Assembly (NCBI GenBank): GCA_032158295.1
Contig: CM063250.1
Span: forward strand, 3,479,501 to 3,543,500
Source of the DNA: Pycnopodia helianthoides
Lineage: Eukaryota > Echinodermata > Asteroidea > Forcipulatida > Asteriidae
DNA: 64,000 nt
Direction of reading: 5' to 3'
Each line of letters opens with the position of its first letter. Within the stretch, counting starts at the first letter, position 1. Below, piece by piece: positions 10,819-22,559 of the stretch. The position numbers were made by a program, and so were the translations under genes. The notes beneath the pieces are model-generated. The model was not told the DNA's origin, did no database searches, and saw nothing but the letters and a program-made list of their open reading frames with translations.

Positions 10819-13800
10819 CAAAGCCAAGGCTGCAAGCCAAGGCTGCAAGCCAAGGCTGCAAGCCAAGGCTGCAAGCCAAGTAACAGGCTGCAAGCCAAGG
10901 CTGCAAGCCAAGGCTAGCAAAGGCTGCAAGCCAAGGCTGCAAGCCAAGGCTGCAAGCCAAGGCTGCAAGCCAAGGCTGCAAGCCAAGGCTGCAAGCCAAG
11001 GCTGCAAGCCAAGGCTGCAAGCCAAGGCGTGCAAGCCAAGGCTGCAAGCCAAGGCTGACAAGTGACCAAGGCTGCAAGCCAAGGCCATGCAAGCCAAGGC
11101 TGCAAGCAAGGCTGCAAGCCAAGGCTGCAAGCCAAGGCTGCAAGCCAAGGCTGCAAGCAAGCTGCAAGCCAAGCTGCAAGCCAAGGCTGCAAGCCAAGGC
11201 TGCAAGCCAAGGCTGCAAGCCAAGGTGCAAGCCAAGGCTGCAAGCCAAGGCTGCAAGCCAAGGCCAAGCCAGGCTGCAAGCCAAGGCAAGCCAAGGCTGC
11301 AAGCCAAGGCTGCAAGCCAAGGCGCAAGCCAAGGCAAGCCAAGGCTGCAAAGCCAAGGCTGCAGCCAAGGCTGCAAGCCAGGCTGCAAGCCAAGGCTGCA
11401 AGCCAGGCTGCAAGCCAAGGCTGCAAGCCAAGGCTGCAAGCCAGGCAGCAAGCGCTGCAAGCCAAGCAAGCAAGCAAGGCTGCAAGCCAAGGCCGCAAGG
11501 CAGCAACGCAAGCTGCAAGCCAAGCGCTGCAACCAAGGCTGCAAGCCAAGGCTGCACAGGCTCAAGCAAGCTGCAAGCCAAGGCTGCAAGCCAAGGCTGC
11601 AAGCCAAGGCTGCAAGCCAAGGCTGCAAGCCAAGGCCAAGCCAAGGCACAAGCAACAGGCTGCAAGCCAAGGCTGCAAGCCAAGGCAAGCAAGGCTGCAA
11701 CAGGCTGCAAGGCTGCAAGCCAGCTGCAAGCCAAGGCTGCAAGCCAAGGCTGCAAGCAAGCCAACAGCTGCAAGCAAGGCTGCAAGCAAGGCTGCAAGCC
11801 AAGCTGCAAGCCAAGGCTGCAAGCCAAGGGCAAGCAAGTGCAAGCCAAGGTGCAAGCCAAGGCTGCAAGCCAAGGTGCAAGCCAAGGCTGCAAGCCAAGG
11901 CAAGCCAAGGCTGCAAGCCAGGCTGCAAGCCAAGGCTGCAAGCCAAGGCTGCAAGCCAAGGCTGCAAGCCAAGTAGCAAGTGCAAGCCAGTGCAAGCAGG
12001 CTGCAAGCCAAGGCTGCAAGCCAAGCTGCAAGCCAAGGCTGCAAGCCAAGGCTGCAAGCCAAGGCTGCAAGCCAAGGCTGCAAGCAAGGCTGAAGAAGGC
12101 TGCAAGCCAAGGCTGCAAGCCAAGCTGCAAGCCAAGGCTGCAAGCCAAGGCTGCAAGCAAGGCTGCAAGCCAAGGCTGCAAGTCAGCAAGGCTGCAAGCC
12201 AAGGCTGCAAGCCAAGGCTGCAAGCCAAGGCTGCAAGCCAAGGCTGCAAGCCAAGGCTGCAAGCCAAGGCTGCAAGCCAAGGCGCAAGCCAAGGCTGCAA
12301 GCCAAGGCTGCAAGCCAAGGCTGCAAGCCAAGGCTGCAAGCCAAGGCTGCAAGCCAAGGCTGCAAGCCAAGGCTGCAAGCCAAGGCTGCAAGCCAAGGCT
12401 GCAAGCCAAGGCTGCAAGCCAAGGCTGCAAGCCAAGGCTGCAAGCCAAGGCTGCAAGCAAGGGCAAGCCAAGGCTGCAAGCCAAGCTGCAAGCAGGCTGC
12501 AAGCCAAGCTGCAAGCCAAGGCGCAAGCCAAGCTGCAAGCAAGTGCAAGCAAGGCTGCAGCCAAGTGCAGCCAAGGCTGAACCAAGCTCAAGCCAAGGCT
12601 GCAACAAGCTGCAAGCAAGCGCAACAAGGCTGCAAGCAATGAAGCAAGGCTGCAAGCCAGCTGCAGCAAGTGCAAGCCAAGGCTGCAGCCAGCTGCAAGC
12701 AGCTGCAAGCAAGGCTGCAAGCCAAGCTGCAAGCCAAGGCTGCAAGCCAAGCTGCAAGCCAAGGCTGCAAGCCAAGTGCAAGCCAAGGCGCACAAGCGCA
12801 AGCAGGCTCAAGCCAAGCTGCAAGCCAAGCTGCAAGCAAGCTGCAAGCCAGGCTGCAAGCCAAGCTGCAGCAGCTGCAACAAGGTGCAACCAAGGCGCAG
12901 CAGGCTGAAAACGCAAGCCAAGGCTGCAAGCAAGGCTGCAAGCCAAGGCTGCAAGCCAAGGCTGAAGCCAAGGCTGAAGCAAGCTGAGCAAGGGCAAGCC
13001 AAGGCTGCAAGCAAGGCTGCAAGCCAAGGTGCAAGCCAAGGCTGCAAGCCAAGGCTGCAAGCAGGTGCAAGCAAGGCTGCAAGCCAAGCTGCAAGCAAGG
13101 CTGCAAGCCAAGGCTGCAAGCAAGGGAAGCAGGTGCAAGCCAGGCGAAGCCAGGCTGCAAGCCAAGGCTGCAAGCAAGCTGCAAGCAAGGTGGCAAGCCA
13201 AGCTGCAGCCAAGGCTGAAGCCAAGGCTGCAAGCCAGCTGCAAGCCAAGCTGCAACCAAGGCTGCAAGCAAGCTGCAAGCCAAGGCTGCAAGCCAAGCTC
13301 AAGCCAAGGCTGCAAGCCAAGGCTGCAAGCCAAGGCTGCAAGCCAAGCTGCAAGCCAAGGCTGCAAGCCAAGGCTGCAAGCCAAGCTGCAAGCCAAGGCT
13401 GCAAGCCAAGCTGCAAGCCAAGGCTGCAAGCAAGGCTGCAGCAAGGCTGCAAGCCAAGCTGCAAGCCAGGCTGCAAGCCAAGGCTGCAAGCCAAGGCTGC
13501 AAGCAAGGTGCAAGCCAAGGCTGCAAGCCAAGGCTGCAAGCCAGGTGCAGCCAAGGCTGCAAGCCAAGCTGCAAGCCAGGCTGCAAGCCAAGCTGCAAGC
13601 CAAGGCTGCAAGCCAAGGCTGCAAGCCAAGGCTGCAGCAAGCTGCAAGCCAAGGCTGCAAGCCAAGGCGCAGCAAGGCTGCAAGCCAGGCTGCAAGCCAA
13701 GGCTGCAAGCCAAGGTGCAAGCCAAGGCTGAAGCAAGAATGCAAGCCAAGGCTGCAAGCAAGCTAAGCCAAGGCTGCAAGCAGGCTGCAAGCAAGGCTGC

Positions 13801-16800
13801 AGCCAGGCTGCAAGCCAAGGCTGCAAGCCAGCGCAAGCCAAGCGCAAGCAAGGCTGCAGCAGCTGCAAGCCAAGGCTGCAGCCAAGGCGCAAGCAAGGCT
13901 GCAAGCCAAGGCTGCAAGCAAGGCTGCAAGCCAAGGCTGAGCCAAGCGCACAGTCGCAGCGCAAGCCAAGGCTGCAAGCCAAGCTGCAAGCCAAGGCTGC
14001 AAGCCAAGGCTGCAAGCCAAGGCTGCAAGCCAAGGCTGCAAGCCAAGCTGCAAGCCAAGGCTGCAAGCCAAGCTGCAAGCCAAGGCTGCAAGCCAAGGCT
14101 GCAAGCCAAGGCTGCAAGCCAAGGCTGCAAGCCAAGGCTGCAAGCCAAGGCTGCAAGCCAAGGCTGCAAGCCAAGCTGCAAGCCAAGGCTGCAAGCCAAG
14201 GCTGCAAGCCAAGGCTGCAAGCCAAGGCTGCAAGCCAAGGCTGCAAGCCAAGGCTGCCAAGCCAAGGCTGCAAGCCAAGCTGCAAGCCAAGGCTGCAAGC
14301 CAAGGCTGCAAGCCAAGGCTGCAAGCCAAGCTGCAAGCCAAGCTGCAAGCCAAGGCTGCAAGCCAAGGCTGCAAGCCAAGGCTGCAAGCCAAGGCTGCAA
14401 GCCAAGGCTGCAAGCCAAGGCTGCAAGCCAAGGCATGCAAGCCAAGGCTGCAACATAGCCAAGGCTGCAAGCCAAGGCTGCAAGCCAAGGCTGCAAGCCA
14501 AGGCTGCAAGCCAAGGCTGCAAGCCAAGGCTGCAAGCCAAGGCTGCAAGCCAAGGCTGCAAGCCAAGGCTGCAAGCCAAGGCTCGCCAAGCCCAAGGCTG
14601 CAAGCTGCCAAGGCTGCAAGCCAAGGCTGCAAGCCAAGGCTGCAAGCCAAGGCTGCAAGCCAAGGCTGCAAGCCAAGGCTGCAAGCCAAGGCTGAAGCAG
14701 GCAGCCAAGGCTGCAAGCCAAGGCTGCAAGCAAGGCTGCAAGCCAAGGCTGCAAGCCAAGGCTGCAAGCCAAGGCTGCAAGCCAAGGCTGCAAGCCAAGC
14801 TGCAAGCCAAGGCTGCAAGCCAAGCTGCAAGCCAAGGCTGCAAGCCAAGGCTGCAAGCCAAGGCTGCAAGCCAAGGCTGCAAGCCAAGGCTGCAAGCCAA
14901 GCTGCAAGCCAAGGCTGCAAGCCAAGGCTGCAAGCCAAGGCTGCAAGCCAAGGCTGCAAGCCAAGGCTGCAAGCCAAGGCTGCAAGCCAAGGCTGCAAGC
15001 CAAGGCTGCAAGCCAAGGCTGCAAGCCAAGGCTCAAGCCAAGCTGCAAGCCAAGGCTGCAAGCAAGGCTGCAAGCCAAGGCTGCAAGCCAAGGCGCAAGC
15101 CAAGGCTGCAAGCCAAGGCTGCAAGCCAAGGCTGCAAGCCAAGGCTGCAAGCCAAGGCTGCAAGCCAAGGCTGAAGCCAAGGCTGCAAGCCAAGGCTGCA
15201 AGCCAAGGCTGCAAGCCAAGGCTGCAAGCCAAGGCTGCAAGCCAAGGCTGCAAGCCAAGGCTGCAAGCCAAGGCTGCAAGCCAAGGCTGCAAGCCAAGGC
15301 TGCAAGCCAAGGCTGCAAGCCAAGGCTGCAAGCCAAGGCTGCAAGCCAAGGCTGCAAGCCAAGGCTGCAAGCCAAGGCTGCAAGCCAAGGCTGCAAGCCA
15401 AGGCTGCAAGCCAAGGCTGCAAGCAGGCTGCAAGCCAAGCTGCAAGCCAAGGCTGCAAGCCAAGGCTGCAAGCCAAGGCTGCAAGCCAAGCTGCAAGCAA
15501 GGCTGCAAGCCAAGGCTGCAAGCCAAGGCTGCAAGCCAAGGCTGCAAGCCAAGGCTCAAGCCAAGGCTGCAAGCCAAGGCTGCAAGCCAAGGCTGCAAGC
15601 CAAGGCTGCAAGCCAAGGCTGCAAGCCAAGGCTGCAAGCCAAGGCTGCAAGCCAAGGCTGCAAGCCAAGGCTGCAAGCCAAGGCTGCAACCAAGGCTGCA
15701 AGCCAAGGCTGCAAGCCAAGGCTGCAAGCCAAGCTGCAAGCCAAGGCTGCAAGCCAAGCTGCAAGCAAGGCTGCAAGCCAAGCTGCAAGCCAAGGCTGCA
15801 AGCCAAGGCTGCAAGCCAAGGCTGCAAGCCAAGCTGCAAAAGGCTGCAAGCCAAGCTGCAAGCCAAGGTGCAAGCCAAGGCTGCAAGCCAAGGCTGCAAG
15901 CCAAGGCTGCAAGCCAAGGCTGCAAGCCAGGCTGCAAGCCAAGGCTGCAAGCCAAGGCTGCAAGCAAGGCTGCAAGCCAAGTGCAGCAAGCCAAGGCTGC
16001 AAGCCAAGGTGCAAGCCAAGGCTGCAGCCAAGGCTGCAAGCCAAGGCTGCAAGCCAAGGCACACTGCAAGCCAAGGCTGCAAGCCAAGGCTGCAAGCCAA
16101 GCGCTGCAAGCCAAGGCTGCAAGCAAGGCTGCAAGCCAAGGCTCAAGCAAGCTGCAGCAAGGCTGCAAGCCAAGGCTGCAAGCCAAGGCTGCAAGCCAAG
16201 GCTGCAAGCAAGGCTGCAAGCCAAGGCTGCAGCAAGGCTGCAAGCCAAGGCTGCAAGCCAGGCTGCAAGCCAGGCTGCAAGCCAAGGCTGCAAGCCAGGC
16301 TGCAAGCCAAGGCTGCAAGCCAAGGCTGCAAGCCAAGGCTGCAAGCCAAGGCTGCAAGCCAAGGCTGAGCCACTCAAGCAAGGCTGCAAGCAAGGCGCAA
16401 GCCAAGGCTGCAAGCCAAGCTGCAAGCAAGGCTGCAAGCCAAGGCTGCAAGCCAAGCTGCAAGCCAAGGCTGCAAGCCAAGGCTGCAAGCCAAGGCTGCA
16501 AGCCAAGGCTGAAGCAAGGCTGCAAGCCAAGGCTGCAAGCTCAAGAGCTGCAAGCCAAGGCTGCAAGCCAAGGCTGCAAGCCAGGCTGCAAGCCAAGGCT
16601 GCAAGCCAAGGCTGCAAGCCAAGGCTGCAAGCCAAGGTGCAAGCCAAGGCTGCAAGCCAAGGCTGCAAGCCAGGCTGCAAGCCAAGGCTGCAAGCCAAGG
16701 CTGCAAGCCAAGGCTGCAAGCAAGCTGCAAGCCAAGCTGCACAGCCAAGAGGCTGCAAGCCAAGGCTGCAAGCCAAGGCTGCAAGCCAAGGCTGCAACAG

Positions 16801-19800
16801 GCTGCAAGCCAAGGCTGCAAGCCAAGGCTGCAAGCCAAGGCTGCAAGCCAAGGCTGCAAGCCAAGGCTGCAAGCCAAGGCTGCAAGCCAAGCTGAAGCAA
16901 GGCTGCAAGCAAGGCTGCAAGCCAAGGCTGCAAGCAGGCTGCAAGCCAAGGCTGCAAGCCAAGGCTGCAAGCCAGCTGCAAGCAGGCTGCAAGCCAAGGC
17001 TGCAAGCCAAGCTGCAAGCCAAGGCTGCAGCCAAGCTGCAAGCAAGGTCAAGCCAAGGCTGCAAGCCAAGGCTGCAAGCCAAAGGCTGCAAGCCAAGGCT
17101 GCAAGCCAAGGCTCAAGCCAGGCGCAAGCCAGGCTGAAGCCAAGGCTGCAAGCCAAGGCTGCAAGCCAAGGCTGCAAGCCAAGGCTGCAAGCAAGCTGCA
17201 AGCAAGCTGCAAGCCAAGCTGCAAGCCAAGCTGCAAGCCAAGGCTGCAAGCCAAGGCTGCAAGCAGCTGCACCAAGGCTGCAAGCAAGGCTGCAAGCCAA
17301 GCTGCAAGCCAAGGCTGCAAGCAAGGCTGCAAGCCAAGCTGCAAGCCAAGGCTGCAGCAAGGCTGCAAGCCAAGGCTGCAAGCCAAGGCGCAAGCCAAGG
17401 CTGCAAGCCAAGGCTGCAAGCCAAGCTGCAACCAGGCTGCAAGCCAAGGCTGCAAGCCAAGGCTGCAAGCCAAGGCTGCAAGCCAAGCTGCAAGCCAAGG
17501 CTGCAAGCCAAGGCTGCAAGCAAGGCTGCAAGCCAAGGCTGCAAGCCAAGGCTGCAAGCAAGGCGCAACGCAAGCAAGGCTGCAACAAGGCTGCAGCAAG
17601 CGCAGCCAAGGCTGCAAGCCAAGGCTGCAAGCCCAAGGCTGCAAGCCAGCTGCAAGCCAAGGCTGCAAGCCAAGGCTGCAAGCCAGGCTGCAAGCCAAGG
17701 CTGCAAGCCAAGGCTGCAGCCACTGCAAGCCAAGGCTGCAAGCCAAGGCCAAGGCTGCAAGCCAAGGCTCAAGCAAGGCTGCAAGCCAAGTGCAAGCCAA
17801 GCTGCAAGCCAAGGCTGCAAGCCAAGGCTGGCAAGGCCAAGCAGGCTGCAAGCCAAGGCTGCAAGCCAACTGCAACGCAAGCCAAGGCTGCAAGCCAAGG
17901 CTGCAAGCCAGGCTGCAAGCCAAGGCTGCAAGCCAAGGCTGCAAGCAAGCTGCAAGCCAAGGCTGCAGCAAGGCTGCAAGCCAAGCTGCAAGCCAAGGCT
18001 GCAAGCCAAGGCTGCAAGCCAAGGCTGCAGCAGCGCAAGCAAGGCTGCACAAGGTGCGCAAGGCTGCAGCAAGGCTGCAAGCAAGGCTGCAAGCCAAGGC
18101 TGCAAGCCAAGGCTGCAAGCCAGCAAGCAGGCTGCAAGCCAAGGCTGCAGCCAAGGCTGCAAGCCAAGGCTGCAAGCAAGGCTGCAAGCAAGGCTGCAAG
18201 CCATGAGCGCTGCAAGCCAGGCTGCAAGCCAAGGCTGCAAGCCAAGGCTGCAAGCCAAGGCTGCAAGCCAAGGCTGCAAGCCAAGGCTGCAAGCCAAGGC
18301 TGCAGCCAAGGCTGCAAGCCAAGGCTGCAAGCCAAGGCTGCAAGCCAAGGCTGCAAGGCGCAAGGCTGCAAGCCAAGGCTGCAAGCCAAGGCTGCAAGCC
18401 AAGGCTGCAAGCCAAGGCTGCAAGCCAAGGCTGCAAGCCAAGGCTGCAAGCCAAGGCTGCAAGCCAGGCTGCAAGCCAAGGCTGCAAGCCAAGGCTGCAA
18501 GCCAAGGCTGCAAGCCAAGGCTGCAAGCCAAGGCTGCAAGCCAAGGCTGCAAGCCAAGGCTGCAAGCCAGGCTGCAAGCCAAGGCTGCAAGCCAAGGCTG
18601 CAAGCCAAGGCTGCAAGCCAAGGCTGCAAGCCAAGGCTGCAAGCCAAGGCTGCAAGCCAAGGCTGCAAGCCAAGGCTGCAAGCAAGGCTGCAAGCCAAGG
18701 CTGCAAGCCAAGGCTGCAAGCCAAGGCTGCAAGCCAAGCTGCAAGCCAAGGCTGCAAGCCAAGGCTGCAGCCAAGGCTGCAAGCCAAGGCTGCAAGCCAA
18801 GGCTGCAAGCCAAGGCTGCAAGCCAAGGCTGCAAGCCAAGGCTGCAAGCCAAGGCTGCAAGCCAAGGCTGCAAGCCAAGGCTGCAAGCCAAGGCTGCAAG
18901 CCAAGGCTGCAAGCCAAGGCTGCAAGCCAAGGCTGCAAGCCAAGGCTGCAAGCCAAGGCTGCAAGCCAAGGCTGCAAGCCAAGGGGCTGCAAGCCAAGGC
19001 TGCAAGCCAAGGCTGCAAGCCAAGGCTGCAAAGCCAAGCCAAGGCTGCAAGCCAAGGCTGCAAGCCAAGGCTGCAAGCCAAGGCTGCAAGCCAAGGCTGC
19101 AAGCCAAGGCTGCAAGCCAAGGCTGCAAGCCAAGGCTGCAAGCCAAGGCTGCAAGCCAAGGCTGCAAGCCAAGGCTGCAAGCCAAGGCTGCAAGCCAAGG
19201 CTGCAAGCCAAGGCTGCAAGCCAAGGCTGCAAGCCAAGGCTGCAAGCCAAGGCTGCAAGCCAAGGCTGCAAGCCAAGGCTGCAAGCCAAGGCTGCAAGCC
19301 AAGGCTGCAAGCCAAGGCTGCAAGCCAAGGCTGCAAGCCAAGGCTGCAAGCCAAGGCTGCAAGCCAAGGCTGCAAGCCAAGGCTGCAAGCCAAGGCTGCA
19401 AGCCAAGGCTGCAAGCCAAGGCTGCAAGCCAAGGCTGCAAGCCAAGGCTGCAAGCCAAGGCTGCAAGCCAAGGCTGCAAGCCAAGGCTGCAAGCCAAGGC
19501 TGCAAGCCAAGGCTGCAAGCCAAGGCTGCAAGCCAAGGCTGCAAGCCAAGGCTGCAAGCCAAGGCTGCAAGCCAAGGCTGCAAGCCAAGGCTGCAAGCCA
19601 AGGCTGCAAGCCAAGGCTGCAAGCCAAGGCTGCAAGCCAAGGCTGCAAGCCAAGGCTGCAAGCCAAGGCTGCAAGCCAAGGCTGCAAGCCAAGGCTCCCA
19701 AGCCAAGGCTGCAAGCCAAGGCTGCAAGCCAAGGCTGCAAGCCAAGGCTGCAAGCCAAGGCTGCAAGCCAAGGCTGCAAGCCAAGGCTGCAAGCCAAGGC

Positions 19801-22227
19801 TGCAAGCCCAACGGCTGCAAGCCAAGGCTGCAAGCCAAGGCTGCAAGCCAAGGCTGCAAGCCAAGGCTGCAAGCCAAGGCTGCAAGCCAAGGCTGCAAGC
19901 CAAGGCTGCAAGCCAAGGCTGCAAGCCAAGGCTGCAAGCCAAGGCTGAACAGCTGCAAGCCAAGGCTGCAAGCCAAGGCTGCAAGCCAAGGCTGCAAGCC
20001 AAGGCTGCAAGCCAAGGCTGCAAGCCAAGGCTGCAAGCCAAGGCTGCAAGCCAAGGCTGCAAGCCAAGGCTGCAAGCCAAGGCTGCAAGCCAAGGCTGCA
20101 AGCCAAGGCTGCAAGCCAAGGCTGCAAGCCAAGGCTGCAAGCCCTGCCAAGGCTGCAAGCCAAGGCTGCAAGCCAAGGCTGCAAGCCAAGGCTGCAAGCC
20201 AAGGCTGCAAGCCAAGGCTGCAAGCCAAGGCTGCAAGCCAAGGCTGCAAGCCAAGGCTGCAAGCCAAGGCTGCAAGCCAAGGCTGCAAGCCAAGGCTGCA
20301 AGCCAAGGCTGCAAGCCAAGGCTGCAAGCCAAGGCTGCAAGCCAAGGCTGCAAGCCAAGGCTGCAAGCCAAGGCTGCAAGCCAAGGCTGCAAGCCAAGGC
20401 TGCCAAGGGCGCCAAGGCTGCAAGCCAAGGCTGCAAGCCAAGGCTGCAAGCCAAGGCTGCAAGCCAAGGCTGCAAGCCAAGGCTGCAAGCCAAGGCTGCA
20501 AGCCAAGGCTGCAAGCCAAGGCTGCAAGCCAAGGCTGCAAGCCAAGGCTGCAAGCCAAGGCTGCAAGCCAAGGCTGCAAGCCAAGGCTGCAAGCCAAGGC
20601 TGCAAGCCAAGGCTGCAAGCCAAGGCTGCAAGCCAAGGCTGCAAGCCAAGGCTGCAAGCCAAGGCTGCAAGCCAAGGCTGCAAGCCAAGGCTGCAAGCCA
20701 AGGCTGCAAGCCAAGGCTGCAAGCCAAGGCTGAAGCCAGGCTGCAAGCCAAGGCTGCAAGCCAAGGCTGCAAGCCAAGGCTGCAAGCCAAGGCTGCAAGC
20801 CAAGGCTGCAAGCCAAGGCTGCAAGCCAAGGCTGCAAGCCAAGGCTGCAAGCCAAGGCTGCAAGCCAAGGCTGCAAGGCCAAGCGCTGCAAGCCAAGGCT
20901 GCAAGCCAAGGCTGCAAGCCAAGGCTGCAAGCCAAGGCTGCAAGCCAAGGCTGCAAGCCAAGGCTGCAAGCCAAGGCTGCAAGCCAAGGCGCTGCAAGCC
21001 AAGGCTGCAAGCCAAGGCTGCAAGCCAAGGCTGCAAGCCAAGGCTGCAAGCCAAGGCTGCAAGCCAAGGCTGCAAGCCAAGGCTGCAAGCCAAGTGGCCT
21101 GCAAGCCAAGGCTGCAACAGCACCAAGGCTGCAAGCCAAGGCTGCAAGCCAAGGCTGCAAGCCAAGGCTGCAAGCCAAGGCTGCAAGCCAAGGCTGCAAG
21201 CCAAGGCTGCAAGCCAAGGCTGCAAGCCAAGGCTGCAAGCCAAGGCTGCAAGCAAGGCTGCAAGCAAGGCTGCAAGCCAAGGCTGCAAGCCAAGGCTGCA
21301 AGCCAAGGCTGCAAGCCAAGGCTGCAAGCCAAGGCTGCAAGCCAAGGCTGCAAGCCAAGGCTGCAAGCCAAGGCTGCAAGCCAAGGCTGCAAGGGCCAAG
21401 GCTCAGCAAGCCAAAAGCGCAAGCCAAGGCTGCAAGCCAAGGCTGCAAGCCAAGGCTGCAAGCCAAGGCTGCAAGCCAAGGCTGCAAGCCAAGGCTGCAA
21501 GCCAAGGCTGCAAGCCAAGGCTGCAAGCCAAGGCTGCAAGCCAAGGCTGCAAGCCAAGGCTGCAAGCCAAGGCTGCAAGCCAAGGCTGCAAGCCAAGGCT
21601 GCAAGCCAAGGCTGCAAGCCAAGGCTGCAAGCCAAGGCTGCAAGCCAAGGCTGCAAGCCAAGGCTGCAAGCCAAGGCTGCAAGCCAAGGCTGCAAGCCAA
21701 GGCATGCAAGCCAAGCTGCAAGCCAAGGCTGCAAGCCAAGGCTGCAAGCCAAGGCTGCAAGCCAAGGCTGCAAGCCAAGGCTGCAAGCCAAGGCTGCAAG
21801 CCAAGGCTGCAAGCCAAGGCTGCAAGCCAAGGCTGCAAGCCAAGGCTGCAAGCCAAGGCTGCAAGCCAAGGCTGCAAGCCAAGGCTGCAAGCCAAGGCTG
21901 CAAGCCAGCTGCAAGCCAGGGCTGCAAGCCAAGGCTGCAAGCCAAGGGCTGCAAGCCAAGGCTGCAAGCCAAGGCTGCAAGCCAAGGCTGCAAGCCAAGG
22001 CTGCAAGCCAAGGCTGCAAGCCAAGGCTGCAAGCCAAGGCTGCAAGCCAAGGCTGCAAGCCAAGGCTGCAAGCCAAGGCTGCAAGCCAAGGCTGCAACAG
22101 CGCAAAGGCTGCAAGACGCAAGGCTGCAAGCCAAGGCTGCAAGCCAAGGCTGCAAGCCAAGGCTGCAAGCCAAGGCTGCAAGCCAAGGCTGCAAGCCAAG
22201 GCTGCAAGCCAAGGCTGCAAGCCAAGG
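10819..22227. repeat. 11.4-kb minisatellite array, 13-bp unit AAGGCTGCAAGCC
   Basis: About 870 head-to-tail units if all were 13 bp (length divided by 13). From ~18,200 to the right edge the units are nearly perfect. From 10.8 to ~18.2 kb blocks of perfect units alternate with blocks full of 12-bp or shorter variants, mostly lacking one base of the GG or CC pair. Each unit contains GGCT-GCA-AGCC, a 4-bp stem with a 3-base loop. Because 13 is not a multiple of three, three units make a 39-bp coding period; it is stop-free in all six frames and reads as LACSLGLQPWLAA on the minus strand and KAASQGCKPRLQA on the plus strand. I do not call it a gene: there is no start context, splice site or constrained frame. 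Confidence 0.97.
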
Positions 22228-22543
22228 ATAAAAGTTTTTCCCCCCGTCCCGAAGGACTTGGATTCGAACCACTCACCTTTCGTCTTCAAATCGGTACGTG
22301 TTACTTTTGCGCTAAGTTACTGCCCACCACCTCCCTTCTTTTTTTCTCTATATATATTGTGAAGTTTTGTTTATTTGAAGATGTAAAAAGAATCATAGTG
22401 GTTTTCCCTTTTTGTCTGAACCACCTGGGTTCGAACTCCTCTCTTGCAACATACACAACCAGCAATTTTCCCGCTGCGCTAACTGTTCTGCTCATAAAAA
22501 GGTGCTTTTCTTTTCCGTATAATAATACATAGTATTTGGTAAT
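22228..22543. repeat. right bracket of the 13-bp array, ~315-bp direct repeat
   Basis: This matches 10,503-10,816 in order and orientation, beginning with AAAAGTTTTTCCCC and ending with GGTAATTTTTT. It contains the same two minus-strand tRNA-like modules (about 22,246-22,324 and 22,415-22,495). Divergence is about 10% by eye, so the duplication is not very recent. Confidence 0.85.
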
Positions 22544-22559
22544 TTTTTACAACAGGTAA

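Noticed and set aside
10819..22227. CRISPR-like array
   Set aside because: The repeat is 13 bp with no unique spacers, and the window is eukaryotic.
10765..22362. Very long open reading frames (up to ~1,740 codons) across the 13-bp array on both strands
   Set aside because: They follow from a stop-free 13-bp unit. All six frames are open together, indels move between frames without cost, and the ends are set by flanking sequence. There is no conserved domain, splice signal or codon preference.
10503..22543. The bracketed array as an LTR retrotransposon
   Set aside because: The ~315-bp flanks lack TG...CA ends, primer-binding site and polypurine tract, contain tRNA-like modules, and their pieces recur several more times to the right.
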